64,000 bases of DNA from Pontederia crassipes (taxonomy: Eukaryota > Streptophyta > Magnoliopsida > Commelinales > Pontederiaceae). Below the pieces are notes generated by a model. It had not been told where the DNA came from, searched no databases, and worked only from the letters and a program-made list of their open reading frames with translations. The position numbers and the translations under genes were made by a program. Below, piece after piece: positions 34,499 through 46,442 of this stretch (position 1 is its first letter; every line of letters begins with the position of its first letter). Location of the stretch: assembly GCA_030549335.1 (NCBI GenBank), contig CM060188.1, positions 6,138,001 to 6,202,000 on the forward strand. Reading direction: 5' to 3'.

Positions 34499-37400
34499 AT
34501 CTCTCACTTGCATTTAATGGGATCTTACTCATATTTAATTCCAATAAATGTCTGTTATGGTAAATGGATCGTGCGACCCACGAGTACATCCACAACTTAA
34601 GAAGAACTATGACTTGTTAGGGATACATAGTTGCTCGATCAATTTAAGAGTCAAAATTATGAACACATAACTGCTCAATCAATGTGTGAACTCATGCTAT
34701 AACGTGTTATCATTGTATAGCTACTCAACTATCATGTGAGCCAATATTATGATTTATCAATAATACATAGTCGCTCAAACATTCATATAACTCGCTTTGC
34801 CTTAGAAACACCTTGCTTGCGCACTCCAGACGACACACGTCTTATCATGCATGATTTTCGATTGATTTGTATTTGTATGCTTACATATTTGGCCAATTGC
34901 ATCACAAATACCATGCATCACTAGTGAATCTTCCTCTCGTCCTCATATTTTTTAGTTCTAAGTCAGTTGTTTTCCTAGTCGTGGCTCGACGTGCCGTATA
35001 CAATTTTAGCCTTTGAGTATCTCGCTAAAGTAGCAACACTAATTCATTGCCTTGAAATATAGTCAAAAGTCTAAGGACAATTTTCAGACTTGTTCAGTTT
35101 TTAAATACTCATATTCTGACGAAAACTATAACGTATTCATCAAGTCTTAAGGTCGACTTAGCATACAAGGTACATAATTAAGTATTGCGGTGGATACTTC
35201 CACTGAAGAAGCGTATGTCATAAAATTGTAACACCGCATAGACTAAAGTCCAGAAGTCTACTCATGACGTCTGACCTGAATCCTCCCACTAGTTGACCAA
35301 AATTTGGCGTCATGAGGTCTCACATCTGACTTCTCTTATCACGCTACACAGAGTTATATATAAACTCGTGTCATCCTTCTGAACATATCAGGATGATCTT
35401 AAATATATATGGATCTAAATCATTTAATCTCCGCTCGCTATACACTAATCGCCGAGGCGATTATCCATGTGACTGATAATCTCGTACCTGATTTGACATA
35501 CTCTACATACATTATCAAAAACATTAACTAACTCTAGAATAAAATTTAATATAATTTTATTCATCACAAGAATATATAGAATACATCATCGCATAAACTT
35601 TGCGCATGTTAATGCGTCGATCGAGCATGCTTAGTATGTATCACATACTTACACATGTATTCATCAACCATATCTTCTTCACATTGTCAAGACATACTAG
35701 GCATCAATGTGTTTTCCTGGTCCATTCTTTTTATCAAGCAATAGTGACATACATATTACAACAAAGTGCATACTTGACCATTGTCAATATAAGAGTAAAA
35801 TAATTTACTTAACCAAAGGGCTTTATACCATCATTGAGTATAACACAAACTCAATTTTTATAGTTGACTACTTTATATATAGTTTTGCTTTAGCTAAACT
35901 TTGCAATATGTCATTCTATAACATGAAGACATAATTTGAGATAAACTTTTGCTTGTTAATATTTCCCTCTTAGTAGACGTCTATTTATTAAGCAAATATA
36001 TACAAAACAATAGTCAATGCGCCCATAAGCTATCTTATTTTTCTTTTAATCGTCATGCAACATAGGCGCCCTGCATTGGCATGTAAATTTCTCATTTGAC
36101 TAATAGCACAAATATCAGACTGTTCAACTTATTATGTATGTTCGATCACTGACCATGTTTACAAAAGAACATTTACTTACTTATAGAGTCATAGAGAAAA
36201 TCATCAGATTTAAAATTATCTCTTTTAATAAAGGTACCGGTGAGTGTATAGTTTCTCTAGAATATTCAATTCGTCTTTATAACAGACGACTCTTGCTACA
36301 AAACAATAAATTTACTTGAACAATTCTTATTTAATTTTCACACCCGGTGTGAATAATTGTCTCGCCTATGTCATTTCTATAGAAAGACATTAAATTCTTC
36401 ATTAATAGAATAAATCTCTTATTACTTCTAGCTATACATAATATTGTTCCACATATAATCTCATCATGACATATTTATTCATAAAAATTGATACACGCGT
36501 AATAATATTTATATCATTATTTAGATGAATATTAAATCAATAAATGGATCGTCGCAAACTACATGTTGCGCTAAATACTTTTACATTCAAGCATTAAAAT
36601 AGCTTTATGTAAGTTTAATCTAATAAATATGTGAATCAATAACTAGACTTTTGATGAACAAAAGAAAAAAAACATAATAATTTATCTATAGTTAGCACTC
36701 CTTTTGCAACTATTATTTTTCGTCACTTTTAAATCTTTTATCATCCAGATGTTGACCCCACACAGCCGGTCTCAAGCCCGGATAAAGGAGGAGGGTTGTG
36801 TTAGGCCCCGACAGCCAGCGTAAAACCCTGTCGAATCTCATGAACATGGATCAACGAATGAGCAGAATGGCGTCGTATGATCCATGTAGCCGACCCCACC
36901 TAGTGGAATAAGACTTTGTTGTTGTTTGTTGTATCGACTTATTTCGAGACAAGACAGATAATTTAACAAGTCATTGACTTGATTTTATTCTTTAAACTCT
37001 AACTCTTTGCATTAATCCATTTTCTCTATCTAGGTTGAGAGAGCCTACATCACTTATTTTAGTCTTATGTTCATTTCATATAGTCATTCAATATTGACAA
37101 CGTGAAACACAACTCATATGTTTCAATAAATGAACATTAATCATGAGTTGACTGTGAATTGCTCTCACTCAGAGTGAGATGTGAGAATAGAATATGGACA
37201 AATCACAAATTAATCTGCACATTGTCAACTCTGAATCATCAACTTCTAAAGTGAAGATGTCTCATTCAGCTAAGAAAATATATTCATGAATGACATATCT
37301 CTACTCGATATTTCAGTAACATTTACTGATTTAGACAGCATTAATAACAACATTCCAAATATAACATTGGAAATTTATTTTGCCATAAATTCAAGTAGAT

Positions 37401-40400
37401 TATGATTTTATCGTATCCGCAACACTTATAATTGTGAAATATAGTTAATCGCATAACTATATCATGTTCATCATTAGACCATTTGAATAAGACTCAATCA
37501 TTTTGCAATATCAATTAAATGAGCAACGCATTAATCTTGCGATCATAATTGAATCTCCATCTAAGTTCATGAATTTGTATAAAATAATTCATATTATCAA
37601 CTTAGATAAATCATATGTATGATTTTATAATGCGAAAATGTGATGAAAGAAACCATATAGAACATTAGACATTCAATACAAACGGATTATTGTAATTTTC
37701 TGTCCATAACGATTTTCGTATTTTCTTGTCAATAAGACGTTATCACAAAAGTAGGCAAAAATAACTTTAACGAGAAAATATATTTCTCAAGATAGTCTAT
37801 ATTTATATTGACTTAAAAAATGTCACAAATTGACTAGATAAAATTTTTGGCACACTTATTTATGTCACATATGACATAAATATTCAACTTGAATACTTAA
37901 TAAAGTAATCAAGGCATAGAAATTCAATTTTCAAAAGATTCTCATAAAAGAATTTCATTAAATACGAAATTTAATGATAAACATGAATGCACAGCTACGT
38001 CTGTCCAAAATATCAAATATAGATACTATACACATATCCACTTTAAAATAGTGGTACAATAGAACAATGAAGACAAAAAGATTCATCTATAGCAAAAAAA
38101 AATTTTGCAAGTCATAATCTTTTTAACTTCCACTTCTATGTTGTTTCCAATTATGTCCTTTGACTTGCATGCTAAGTCATATAAAGAATTCATTTTTATT
38201 TAATTGCGTGATAACTTGTTCTAGTAATATCAGTGCACAAAAGGATGAGTTTCAACAACGAAATAACATTATCATTAAACAAAACTATCATACGATTATA
38301 TCTACATTTTTTGACTCAGTACAGTCACGAGTAAAAATCATCGTATTTGCCACAAGCGTAGCATTTTATTTTGCTTATATTAACTTTGTCGTCGTGTTTT
38401 CCACATCGATGTAAATAATGTTAGCCCTTTTTTAGTATTTATACATTATTCACTGGACTATGATTTCTGTCGAAAATTGTAGCAATTTTCTTATTTGAAC
38501 ATGGACAACATATATCATAGTTGAAGACGATACACGTTCTTCAAATAAATATTAAAATATTTGATATTTTCACTAAACATCAAATATGTGTGCAAGCTTA
38601 ATATACTTATTAAAATAAGTAACTATCACGTGGTCATTCTAAAAATATGACCAAGATTCTTTAACTCAATCGTCAAGTTTATCATCACATATAAATATAT
38701 AACATATTTATTGAAGAAAAACTTATGTAAGAGTTATTATTTTATTGATGATTCCGTTATATCAAGATCATGTGATATTGATCGTCATTGACAGAGATCA
38801 TCTTTGTCATGTGTCACTTTTACATATTCATTTTGACTTTGTCGTATTGCAAAGACTTCTTTTTGTGTCATTTATGTATGGCCAAACATACATAAAAGAA
38901 ATGAGTTAGTTTTTTTATGTTTTCTTGTCGCATATATTCATAAATAATGACATAATAATATTTTTAAGATAATGACATCGAGATGGTCGTTGTGCTCCCA
39001 CTCATCTCCACTATCCGAAAAAATAATTATCATTCATTATGTTGCGCCAAGGTATACTATTGTAATCATTTTGGAAAAAAATATTTAAAATCATCTAAAA
39101 TATATATAATATGATTAACATATCATTTTCTTTGTGGCCATGATAATCAGGGTTCTGTGATGGGAGCTCTTCCTTACATTTATAAGGTGCCAATTAGAAA
39201 ATCATCACTAGTTCGACTTGTCACGATAATAATTGAAGAAATGTCATCACGCCATATAAACATAATAGTTCTTGGAGACTGTGTTAACAGTACATCAGAT
39301 AAGTCCATAGAGAAAGAGGGTACTAAATTTTTCACTAACAATATCTTTTCAGTGCTTTCCTAGACATGCACATGTCACACACAACTCAACAAAAATTATT
39401 ATCATAATCATCATACAAATTAGATGTCTTAGTCCTATTTGGACTACGGACTACCTCTGTTTCAGAATGTCAACCATATTTTATCATAATTTTGATGAAA
39501 CATGTCACATTCATAATTCACAAATATTTATGCATTCAAAGCAAACATTGCATAAATAAGATAAATGTATATTATGCATGCAAATAATCATACAATTCAT
39601 TTACATATAAATGAATATTATTTGTCACATTAATAAAATTAACATAAGTATAAGCATGATAATGGACATACAAATAATCACACAATTATTATCACATGTC
39701 TAACTCTACATTTATGTCACATAAGTCTCAATCATATACATAGATTCATATCATGCATGTATTGTTAATTAAAAAATTATTGCATAAATTTTCATCACAT
39801 AAAATCATGCAATTCATTTCATGTGTAATAAAAAAACATATATGCACATATTTCTATTCATAAAGAAATATTTGTGTCATAATCAATATGCATATTTCAC
39901 ATGCAAATGTGACAAAAATAATTTGTGCACAACTTAATATAACTATGTGAATTAATGACTCACATATTCACATAATATATTTTATGCCTAATATGTAATC
40001 AAATTTCATTATGCACATATTCTTTCATAAAGAAAATAAAATTTCTTTTTTTATTATAGTCCACTTCACATAATGAACTAATAATGTGCAAATTTCTATT
40101 ATCATGTCAATTTACATAAGTGTCACACTTAAATACACTTTAAGTAAATATAACATAAATTATGTGCATGAATATTTAATTTATATGAAAATTCAATTTA
40201 AGCGTGACATATTAGACTTAAAACATACCATGTAATAACATATACGAAAGAATTTTACTTAAATTCTAATGCATGACAAAACAACATGACTATTTCTTGC
40301 ACTAATAAATATGTATAATCATATGCATAAAATAACATGTCATACAATTTTAAGAAAAAAAATATCCACGTAATTTTTTAATTTGCATTACATGATTTTT

Positions 40401-40614
40401 CAACCAAAGTTTTCCATATCAATTTATCACATTATAACATGACATAATATGCATAATCACATATGCATAAATACAAAATATGCATATTAAATATTTTGGA
40501 ACTTTGAGAAAATTATTCGTAATTTTATAATCAAATAATATGAATAAATGATAAATATTCTAATTTATCATAATATGCCTATCATGAAATAAAATAAGCA
40601 TAATAACATAATAT
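34499..40614. repeat. Left arm of the large inverted repeat (E1 interior)
   Basis: This interval reads as the reverse complement of E2 at about 48475-54209. Clear anchor blocks include GGGCTCTGTGATGG-type sequence (39150 against 50040), TAAGAGAAGTCGGATGTGAGACC (53360 against 35335) and CATAACGGACATTTATTG (54150 against 34550). Small indels are frequent. It holds no conserved ORF in either element, as expected of a non-coding retrotransposon interior. Confidence 0.88.
36744..36932 (+). mobile_element. 3' end of an RTE-type LINE inside E1
   Basis: The segment contains CCGGTCTCAAGCCCGGATAA, GACAGCCAGCGTAAAACCC and GTAGCCGACCCCACCTAGTG, then TTTGTTGTTGTTTGTTGTA. This is the usual 3' tail of plant RTE-clade LINEs with its TTG repeat. 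The matching place in E2 (about 52255) has no such insert, so it arrived after the two elements diverged. It is 5'-truncated to about 190 bases. Confidence 0.8.
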
Positions 40615-41566
40615 GTCCGACCCGATAACATATCGACTAGTTCGTCCAAGTTCAGATCCGGGCCCGTTCGAATTCTTAATGGGCTTGGGTCTATATCAGG
40701 CTGGATAAGATTATTCATTCGTTTGCCAAGTACCGATAGTTCGATATCCGTCCAATAATTTATAAGCCGTCCGTTAGTCCGTTTGTTAATCGTTAATAAA
40801 TTAAACTTACTAAAATAATATAAATATTATTGTACAAATTTATTTTAATTAATTCATGTGATGTGATAATGTTATTTAGCTAATGTTAATTGGTTATGCA
40901 AAATGCATGATTCTAATTTTTATTCTTTTCTAATGATACGATCATATATTTTATATAATGATATACTTTTTATTCTTCTATAATGTTATTTATGCTTGAT
41001 GCAAAAGTAAGAATGCAAGTTCAATTTATATATGATGAAAATAATGAAGATAAAGAAGACGAATTTTTTACCAGTGTTGCATAATGCATAGTTACCTCTT
41101 GGTAGTAATATTTGATTGTTGTAAATTTTATTTTACTTAATATGATACTAAATATGTAATATTTTATTTTTAGCACAATTAATTTTCGAGCTCCTTCAAT
41201 CGTGGGCGTAAGCTGTAAGCCGAACAACGTAAATATTTTATCTCTCTTATTTATATTTGAAAACATAATGAGTAAATATATGATAATAAATTGATGAATA
41301 ATATATTATGATGTTCTTTTAATACATATTATATGACAGATGATTTTTGAAATATTGTAAAAAATATTAATGGACTAGTCTGACCCGTCTAATTATCGGT
41401 CCGACTGTCAAAGTTCGATAGACTTTAATGGGACGGACAAGGCTAAATACTTAGTGGACAATCCGATGTCCGTTCGATAAAATAACGGATCAATCGGATC
41501 CGTCCGATATTAACATCCGATTGACATAATTTATTAGTAATCCGTCCGATCCATTAAGCACCTCTA
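40615..41566. mobile_element. hAT-like remnant inside E1
   Basis: The right edge reads GATCCATTAAGCACCTCTA, whose reverse complement TAGAGGTGCTTAATGG is a typical hAT terminus. Subterminal GTCCGAT/ATCGGAC words recur near both edges (40615-40790 and 41380-41550). The left terminus itself is missing. E2 has no such segment at the equivalent place (near 48350), so it is a later insertion into E1. Confidence 0.6.
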
Positions 41567-41584
41567 GTTTTATGTTCCAAAAAA

Positions 41585-41765
41585 AATGTTCAAGTGTTGC
41601 GCCTACTGGCGCCGCGCAGTGGGCCACGCGCGCGTTGTGCCAACTGCGGCGTGCGCAGAGGGCTATGGGCCCGCACGCGTGTGCGCTTGCAGCGGCGCGC
41701 GCAGTGGGCCATGGGCCTGCGCTCGGTGCGCCTGAACGCTACAGTGCCCGGGTGCTGTAGCAACG
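41585..41765. other. GC-rich block in E1 interior
   Basis: A dense run of GCGC-rich, palindrome-like words (repeated GCAGTGGGCCA) lies near the 5' side of the E1 interior. A comparable GC-rich block occurs at the matching side of E2 (44795-45059 and 48221-48310), so it is part of the element family. It is not an unrelated gene. Confidence 0.6.
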
Positions 41766-42420
41766 GGTTTTATTTTTAAACAACATTTCATGCGACTGCG
41801 CATGACAACTGTGATGCTTCAACTCAAAATCGTGGGCTTCATTTAATGCATGATTATTAAGTGTTTACGTTGCAAACACAGGCCATATGCGGTTAGATTG
41901 CCACTTCAAACAAAAATTTGCTGCTATTCATGCAACATAAGTTCGTTTGACATTGACTTAAGATCACATGCAAATCAACAAAACGCAGACATCTCTTTTT
42001 TTTTTTTTTCGTTCTGCAGCAAATCAACAAAGCGCGAGGAAAGAAAAAAATTTGAAAAATTATATTGCATTACACTCGTCAAAACGGAAAAAAGAAATGC
42101 TTTAAACAACAAGTGGGTTAGCGTCTAACACATGTCGCCACTGGCCATCCATGCACTTTCCATCGCATGGAACGCTTGCATGCACGGAGTCGTCATCAGG
42201 CAATGAACGCCCCTCCTGGCATGGCACTTCGACATACAGCCGCACTCCTAGACTCGTAGTTGCATGGTGTAAAATAAAATTCCAAATGTTGCACCAACTG
42301 CACACACATGCATTGACAGTATATATATGTATATAACATATGCATTGACAGTATATATATATATATATGCACATGATTATTCATTTAGACTACGCAACAT
42401 CATAACGAGAAAAGTTTATG

Positions 42421-42435
42421 GGCTCTGATACTAAT
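42421..42435 (-). other. E1 primer-binding site
   Basis: On the minus strand TAGTATCAGAGCC directly follows the 5' LTR. It resembles the initiator-methionine tRNA complement TGGTATCAGAGC used by many plant LTR elements, with G to A at the second position. Confidence 0.8.
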
Positions 42436-42788
42436 TGAAGAAATTGATTTAAATAATAAGAAGATATTATCAGAATATCTCGCAACGAAAGACGAATCAT
42501 CGAAGACTTTTTTACGTTATTTCGAACTCGTCATCGAAATTCTAATCACGTACGAAAAAGAATCACAAATTCACAATTCATATACCTTGGACCACGTCGA
42601 AAGTGCGAGATAGATTCGACAGCCTTGCGGGCATTCGTCGGACTGCAACATCACACTGAAGAACATCGGGTTCTTTTTATATATAGTGCATGTGCAGTTT
42701 CAATAACTACACACGTATGCACTTGACAAAATTGCAATTATGCAATTTGCACAACCGCACTAGCCCATAAGAGCGTTAACTTCCAACA
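42436..42788 (-). repeat. E1 5' LTR
   Basis: This 353-base LTR begins TGTTGGAAG on the minus strand and ends TTCTTCA before the primer-binding site. TATATATAAAAAG near 42680 is a likely TATA box. The flanking AAAAC lies at 42789-42793. Confidence 0.92.
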
Positions 42789-42793
42789 AAAAC

Positions 42794-42918
42794 TTTAAGA
42801 CCAAGCTTCCTTATCTTGTTCATTGCTTTGAATTGCTTCATTCTGATCAGGACAGCATTACCAATAGGCTTGTAGATGCTAAACCTCCTTCTCTAAGCCA
42901 TGGATGTTCGGTCATTTG
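42794..42918 (-). pseudogene. CDPK exon C remnant
   Basis: The minus strand reads EHPWLREGG, then after a one-base loss KPIGNAVLIRMKQF and KAMNKIRKLGLK. This is the end of the CDPK kinase domain and the start of the autoinhibitory junction. The exon ends at the LGLK codon, and the intron's first bases GTTTT are the E1 target duplication. Confidence 0.9.
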
Positions 42919-43034
42919 ATGGAGAGTTTTTAATAAAAAAAAACTAATAGATCAAGTAATTTCACAAACAAAAACAATGTTATCGGATTGGATGATTAAC
43001 ATGAGCTAGAAGCACTTGCACACTGATCATGAAC

Positions 43035-43168
43035 CTTTGCGGCAGTAATCCATATTTTCGGATCCATTGTCAACATCCTTGTGATTAGATCCTTTGCACT
43101 TGAAGATATTGAAGGCCATGGAGGACTTTCAATATGTACCCCTTTTATAGGGACCCAAAATTCCTCTT
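43035..43168 (-). pseudogene. CDPK exon B remnant
   Basis: The minus strand gives [20 protein letters not shown] followed by [16 protein letters not shown] and a donor AAAG|GTTCAT. This corresponds to the CDPK block containing [14 protein letters not shown] and RITAAQ. The start of the exon is frameshifted. Confidence 0.9.
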
Positions 43169-43456
43169 TATGTCATTGTATTTAGAAGCTACTAAAAATT
43201 AATCCATCAATGTATGCCAAATCAATAATTAATTACTGTTGGACGTATGCGCCCCTTTGGGCCTCACGTGCATAACTGCATGCAGTTAGAGGAAGATGTT
43301 CTTCTGTGTTGACTGTTGCTACTTCGCTTGTGATGTTGTCCGACGAACAGCAAAAGAAAAGACTGCCACACTTTCGTCGTGATTCCGAGGCTGCTACGAA
43401 GTACTTGGATTATGAAATGTGTTCTTTTTTCGTTATATGATTGAGTTTTTGATAAT

Positions 43457-44359
43457 TGGAGGCGGATCTACATTGTGGATGAGAAGGAGCTGGCCCTCTC
43501 GAAGTTTAAAAAAAAATTAACTCTATATATTAATATACAAATTTTATGATTAAAATTTAAATTTGACCCCCTTAATAATATTTAGTGTCACTTAAATGTT
43601 AATCTCTTGCTTTGGTCTAGTAGTAGAAAGTGTAAAAAATGTTAAAGGAGGTCCTAGATTCAAGCAGAGACGGAGCCACCATATAGTCAGGGGGGCCATG
43701 GCCCCCCCTAACTTTTTGCAATATTAGTTATATGACACTAGATATTATTATATACATACACAAAATATATGATAAGACCTTCCCTAATTTTGTGAACTTG
43801 ACACAATTAAACCTCTCTTAACTTTTCTAAACATTATATATTATTATTTATATAGAAAATATATTGTAAGGTGCTTACTTTTGTGACCTTGACATAATTA
43901 TAAGTCATTATATTAATGAGAGAAATATGTGTATATTTATAAAATATTGTAGTATAATATGTGTATTTATAAAAATATAATATATGTACTAATAATTTTG
44001 ACTCCTTTTTATATAAAAATCAAATTAATTAGTTGTCATAAAAAATTACTTCCATATATCTTCATTTAACACGATAAATGTAAAAAGAAAAAATGCATGA
44101 TGAATAAAAAATATTTTAATCTAAATAAAATAATAATAATTATAATATTATAATTCTAAAGTATTATTATTATTTCTTAATTTAATTTAAAAATTCATAT
44201 TATATATATATGCATTTTATATTGTTTATTTTTTGGCCCCCCCTAAAAATTTATCCTGGCTCCGTCCTTGGATTCAAGTCTTCCCTTTGTCATTTTTTTA
44301 CTCATTATTTTTGTCCCCCCCCCCCTCCCCCCTCAATTTTCACTCTCGGTCCGCCCCTG
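43457..44359. mobile_element. Outer hAT-like element in the E2 5' LTR
   Basis: The ends are TGGAGGCGGATC and GGTCCGCCCCTG (reverse complement CAGGGGCGGACC). Flanking octamers TTGATAAT and TCGATAAC agree at six of eight positions, and similar sequence is unbroken in the 3' LTR. About 600 bases of this interval are a second, nested element. Confidence 0.65.
43665..44270. mobile_element. Inner hAT-like MITE with perfect 8-bp target duplication
   Basis: The element starts CAGAGACGGAGCCA and ends TGGCTCCGTCCTTG, whose reverse complement is CAAGGACGGAGCCA. GATTCAAG flanks it on both sides (43657-43664 and 44271-44278). Runs of GGGGGGCC and GGCCCCCCC lie just inside the ends. The AT-rich core has no ORF. 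Confidence 0.88.
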
Positions 44360-44794
44360 TCGATAACGATACAAAAATAACGTAAAAAAAACTTTGGTGA
44401 TCCGTCTTTCGCTGCAAGATATTTTGATAATACCCTCTTATTAATTGAACCAATTCCTTCGATTGATATACATAAGCTTTTCGCGATGTTGCATTGTCTA
44501 AAAAAAATTGTTTCTTCTTCGGTGTGTTTTCCATTAACGTGCAAAACGAGCCGATAACTACGTGCATGCAATTTTAACTACGTGCATGAAATTTTTTTTA
44601 TGCAAGCAAATGTTGCATGGCTGGTCACCTTCGTTCATAGGATTTCAGAAGTGTGTCTCTGGAATTGTTTGCACTAGACAGAACGTGAGTGTTGTGTACG
44701 CTCGTGCTCGTACTCGTACTGCTGTGCAAGACCAGCGTTTGTGGTCCAAAGAAAAAAAGAAAAGTAACCGTTTAAAGAAAAAAAAACAGAATAG

Positions 44795-45059
44795 GAAAAA
44801 CTGCGCCTGTAGGCGCGCACGTCGGTCCGTTGTAGTGCTGTCCACTGCGCAAGGGCGCGGGGACCTCGGCCCGCTGCTATGCGGCCTGCGACCCAGAGCC
44901 GCATCGCGTGGGCGCGCGTAGGAGCGCAGGCCTTGGTCTGCCGCCGAGCGCCTCACTGCAGAGGCGCACGCTGGCCTCGGCCTACTACGGCGCATGCGTA
45001 GAGATGCGCAGGCCTCGAGCCGCTGCAGTGCGCAGGCCTCGAGCCGCTGCCGTTGCGTG
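44795..45059. other. GC-rich block in E2 with short tandem repeat
   Basis: This GC-rich block belongs to the E2 interior and was cut by E3. Within it GCGCAGGCCTCGAGCCGCTGC occurs twice in tandem (about 45007-45050). ORFs through the block on both strands look compositional. Confidence 0.55.
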
Positions 45060-45726
45060 TGTCACGGGGCGTTTTCCGTGACACGAAGCGTGAAGTCTCG
45101 CGGCACCAACGCCGCTCAACTTATAGCCCTCGGCCGCTCAGCGCCGAAAATATGGAACACATGCAGCCGCCCCGCACTGCGTAATATTGCGGAGTACCAA
45201 GTTATCCGCCCTTAGGGCATTTATCTTGTAAGGCCGTCTTTATGAATGGCCAAGTAGGTGACGTTCCCGTAGGGTACGTCTTTTGCATCTTCAATATGTA
45301 ACAAGACTCCTATACCTACGGTACACTGGGAGGAGTTCACTAGTGCCTTCCGAGGCCCAATTGTATGTTATGTTTCATCATATTTAATACAAGCAAGCTT
45401 TCCTTTAATTCTAGTGTCATGGCCTTGAGCGTGGGGTGGCAACCCACATCGGTGTCCCTTCGTGGCATCCCGTGGTCCCTTCGTCGCCCCTTCGGACTTT
45501 AAGCGCCCAAGCGCCAACATTAGTGCCGCAACGCGCTAATGCCACGGTCTCGTGACGAGTAGTCCAACACTCTAGTCATGTCCGTGTTTGAATGCCTATA
45601 AGAGCGACTCTCGGCAAAGTCGTCTCGACCATAAAACTTCCGCTGCAAACTCAAAACAGGCTTGGCTAGGTGCCTATCCGCCTAGTCGCCGCACGTGGTC
45701 TAGTGTCCGAGAATGACCCCGTGACA
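45060..45726 (+). repeat. E3 5' LTR
   Basis: This 667-base LTR runs from TGTCACGGGG to CCCCGTGACA, immediately followed by AG and the primer-binding site. Its last 307 bases are repeated at 47914-48220 with few differences. Confidence 0.9.
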
Positions 45727-45728
45727 AG

Positions 45729-45741
45729 TGGTATCAGAGAC
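45729..45741 (+). other. E3 primer-binding site
   Basis: TGGTATCAGAGAC begins two bases after the LTR end. It matches the initiator-methionine tRNA 3'-end complement except near its 3' side. Confidence 0.85.
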
Positions 45742-46442
45742 AGTTCTTCCTGCTCGGATTACCCAGCGACGATGACTCGCTTGTGTCGTCGCAACGTGCC
45801 CTGGCGTAGGAGATGTGCTTCCGCTCAAATACTCCATCACGCCCAGGTGCACTGGTACCATGGTCTTTGATCGTGGACGCCAACGAGGAATGCATGGCAA
45901 GCCTCCTCGCCGCACGCCCAGTCGTGCCCCGCAGCATGTTCCTCATACACCCGTGTCGTGTCAAGGAACGTCCGTCATGCATCATGATGGCGGATTGATC
46001 GCCCCGCCTAACCGGGACGGTCATGCGTCGCTCACTCGAGCAGACCAACCACCCCAGGTATACAGTCGGGAATCCTGAAGTGTCGCGCTGCGTCAAAGAG
46101 TGGCCATATGCTCTGCATGATGGTCTTGCGCTGCTCAAATCAGGAGATCGCTTACACGAGCGTCGTGTAACTCGGAGGACCCGTGTCACATTCAGGGACT
46201 GTCGGTCATGCACTATCATGACGACCTGGCGCTGCTCGGTATTTCGTGACGTCGCATCGCATGCCCAGTCATGCAACGTGAAGTGCACAACCGCTTCACG
46301 GGAGAAGTTGGCTTAAAGACAAATATCAAGGTTCACGGTCCCTTTTCGGCCAAAGAATATCATCCCTTCGGCCAAGGAACATCAATCACAAGCATCTTGT
46401 CGTGCCGCAGCATCGCCTGCCACGCCACGATGACTTTCAGGA

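Larger units (their letters stand above)
34147..42788 (-). mobile_element. E1: LTR retrotransposon without visible pol (LARD-like), minus strand
   Basis: The 8.64-kb element has LTRs of 352 and 353 bases and a perfect AAAAC target duplication. Read on the minus strand, the 5' LTR (42788-42436) starts TGTTGGAAG, has TATATATAAAAAG and ends TTCTTCA. It is followed by the primer-binding string TTAGTATCAGAGCCC. A purine stretch (AAGTGAGAGAT) precedes the 3' LTR. The interior is AT-rich with one GC-rich block and no recognisable gag, protease, RT or integrase, so it is non-autonomous. Its LTRs differ from each other at roughly one base in ten by eye, implying an old insertion. Confidence 0.88.
43237..44461 (+). 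repeat. E2 5' LTR, split by nested hAT-like elements
   Basis: LTR sequence runs from TGTTGGACG at 43237 to about 43456 and resumes at 44360, ending CCTTCG (the expected CA has become CG) at 44461. The two parts align with 54210-54522 across GTCCGACGAA and AACTTTGGTGAT. Confidence 0.88.

Noticed and set aside
34736..39363. Short AT-rich ORFs in E1 and E2 as possible retrotransposon genes
   Set aside because: They are not conserved between the two inverted copies and show no gag, RT or integrase motif.
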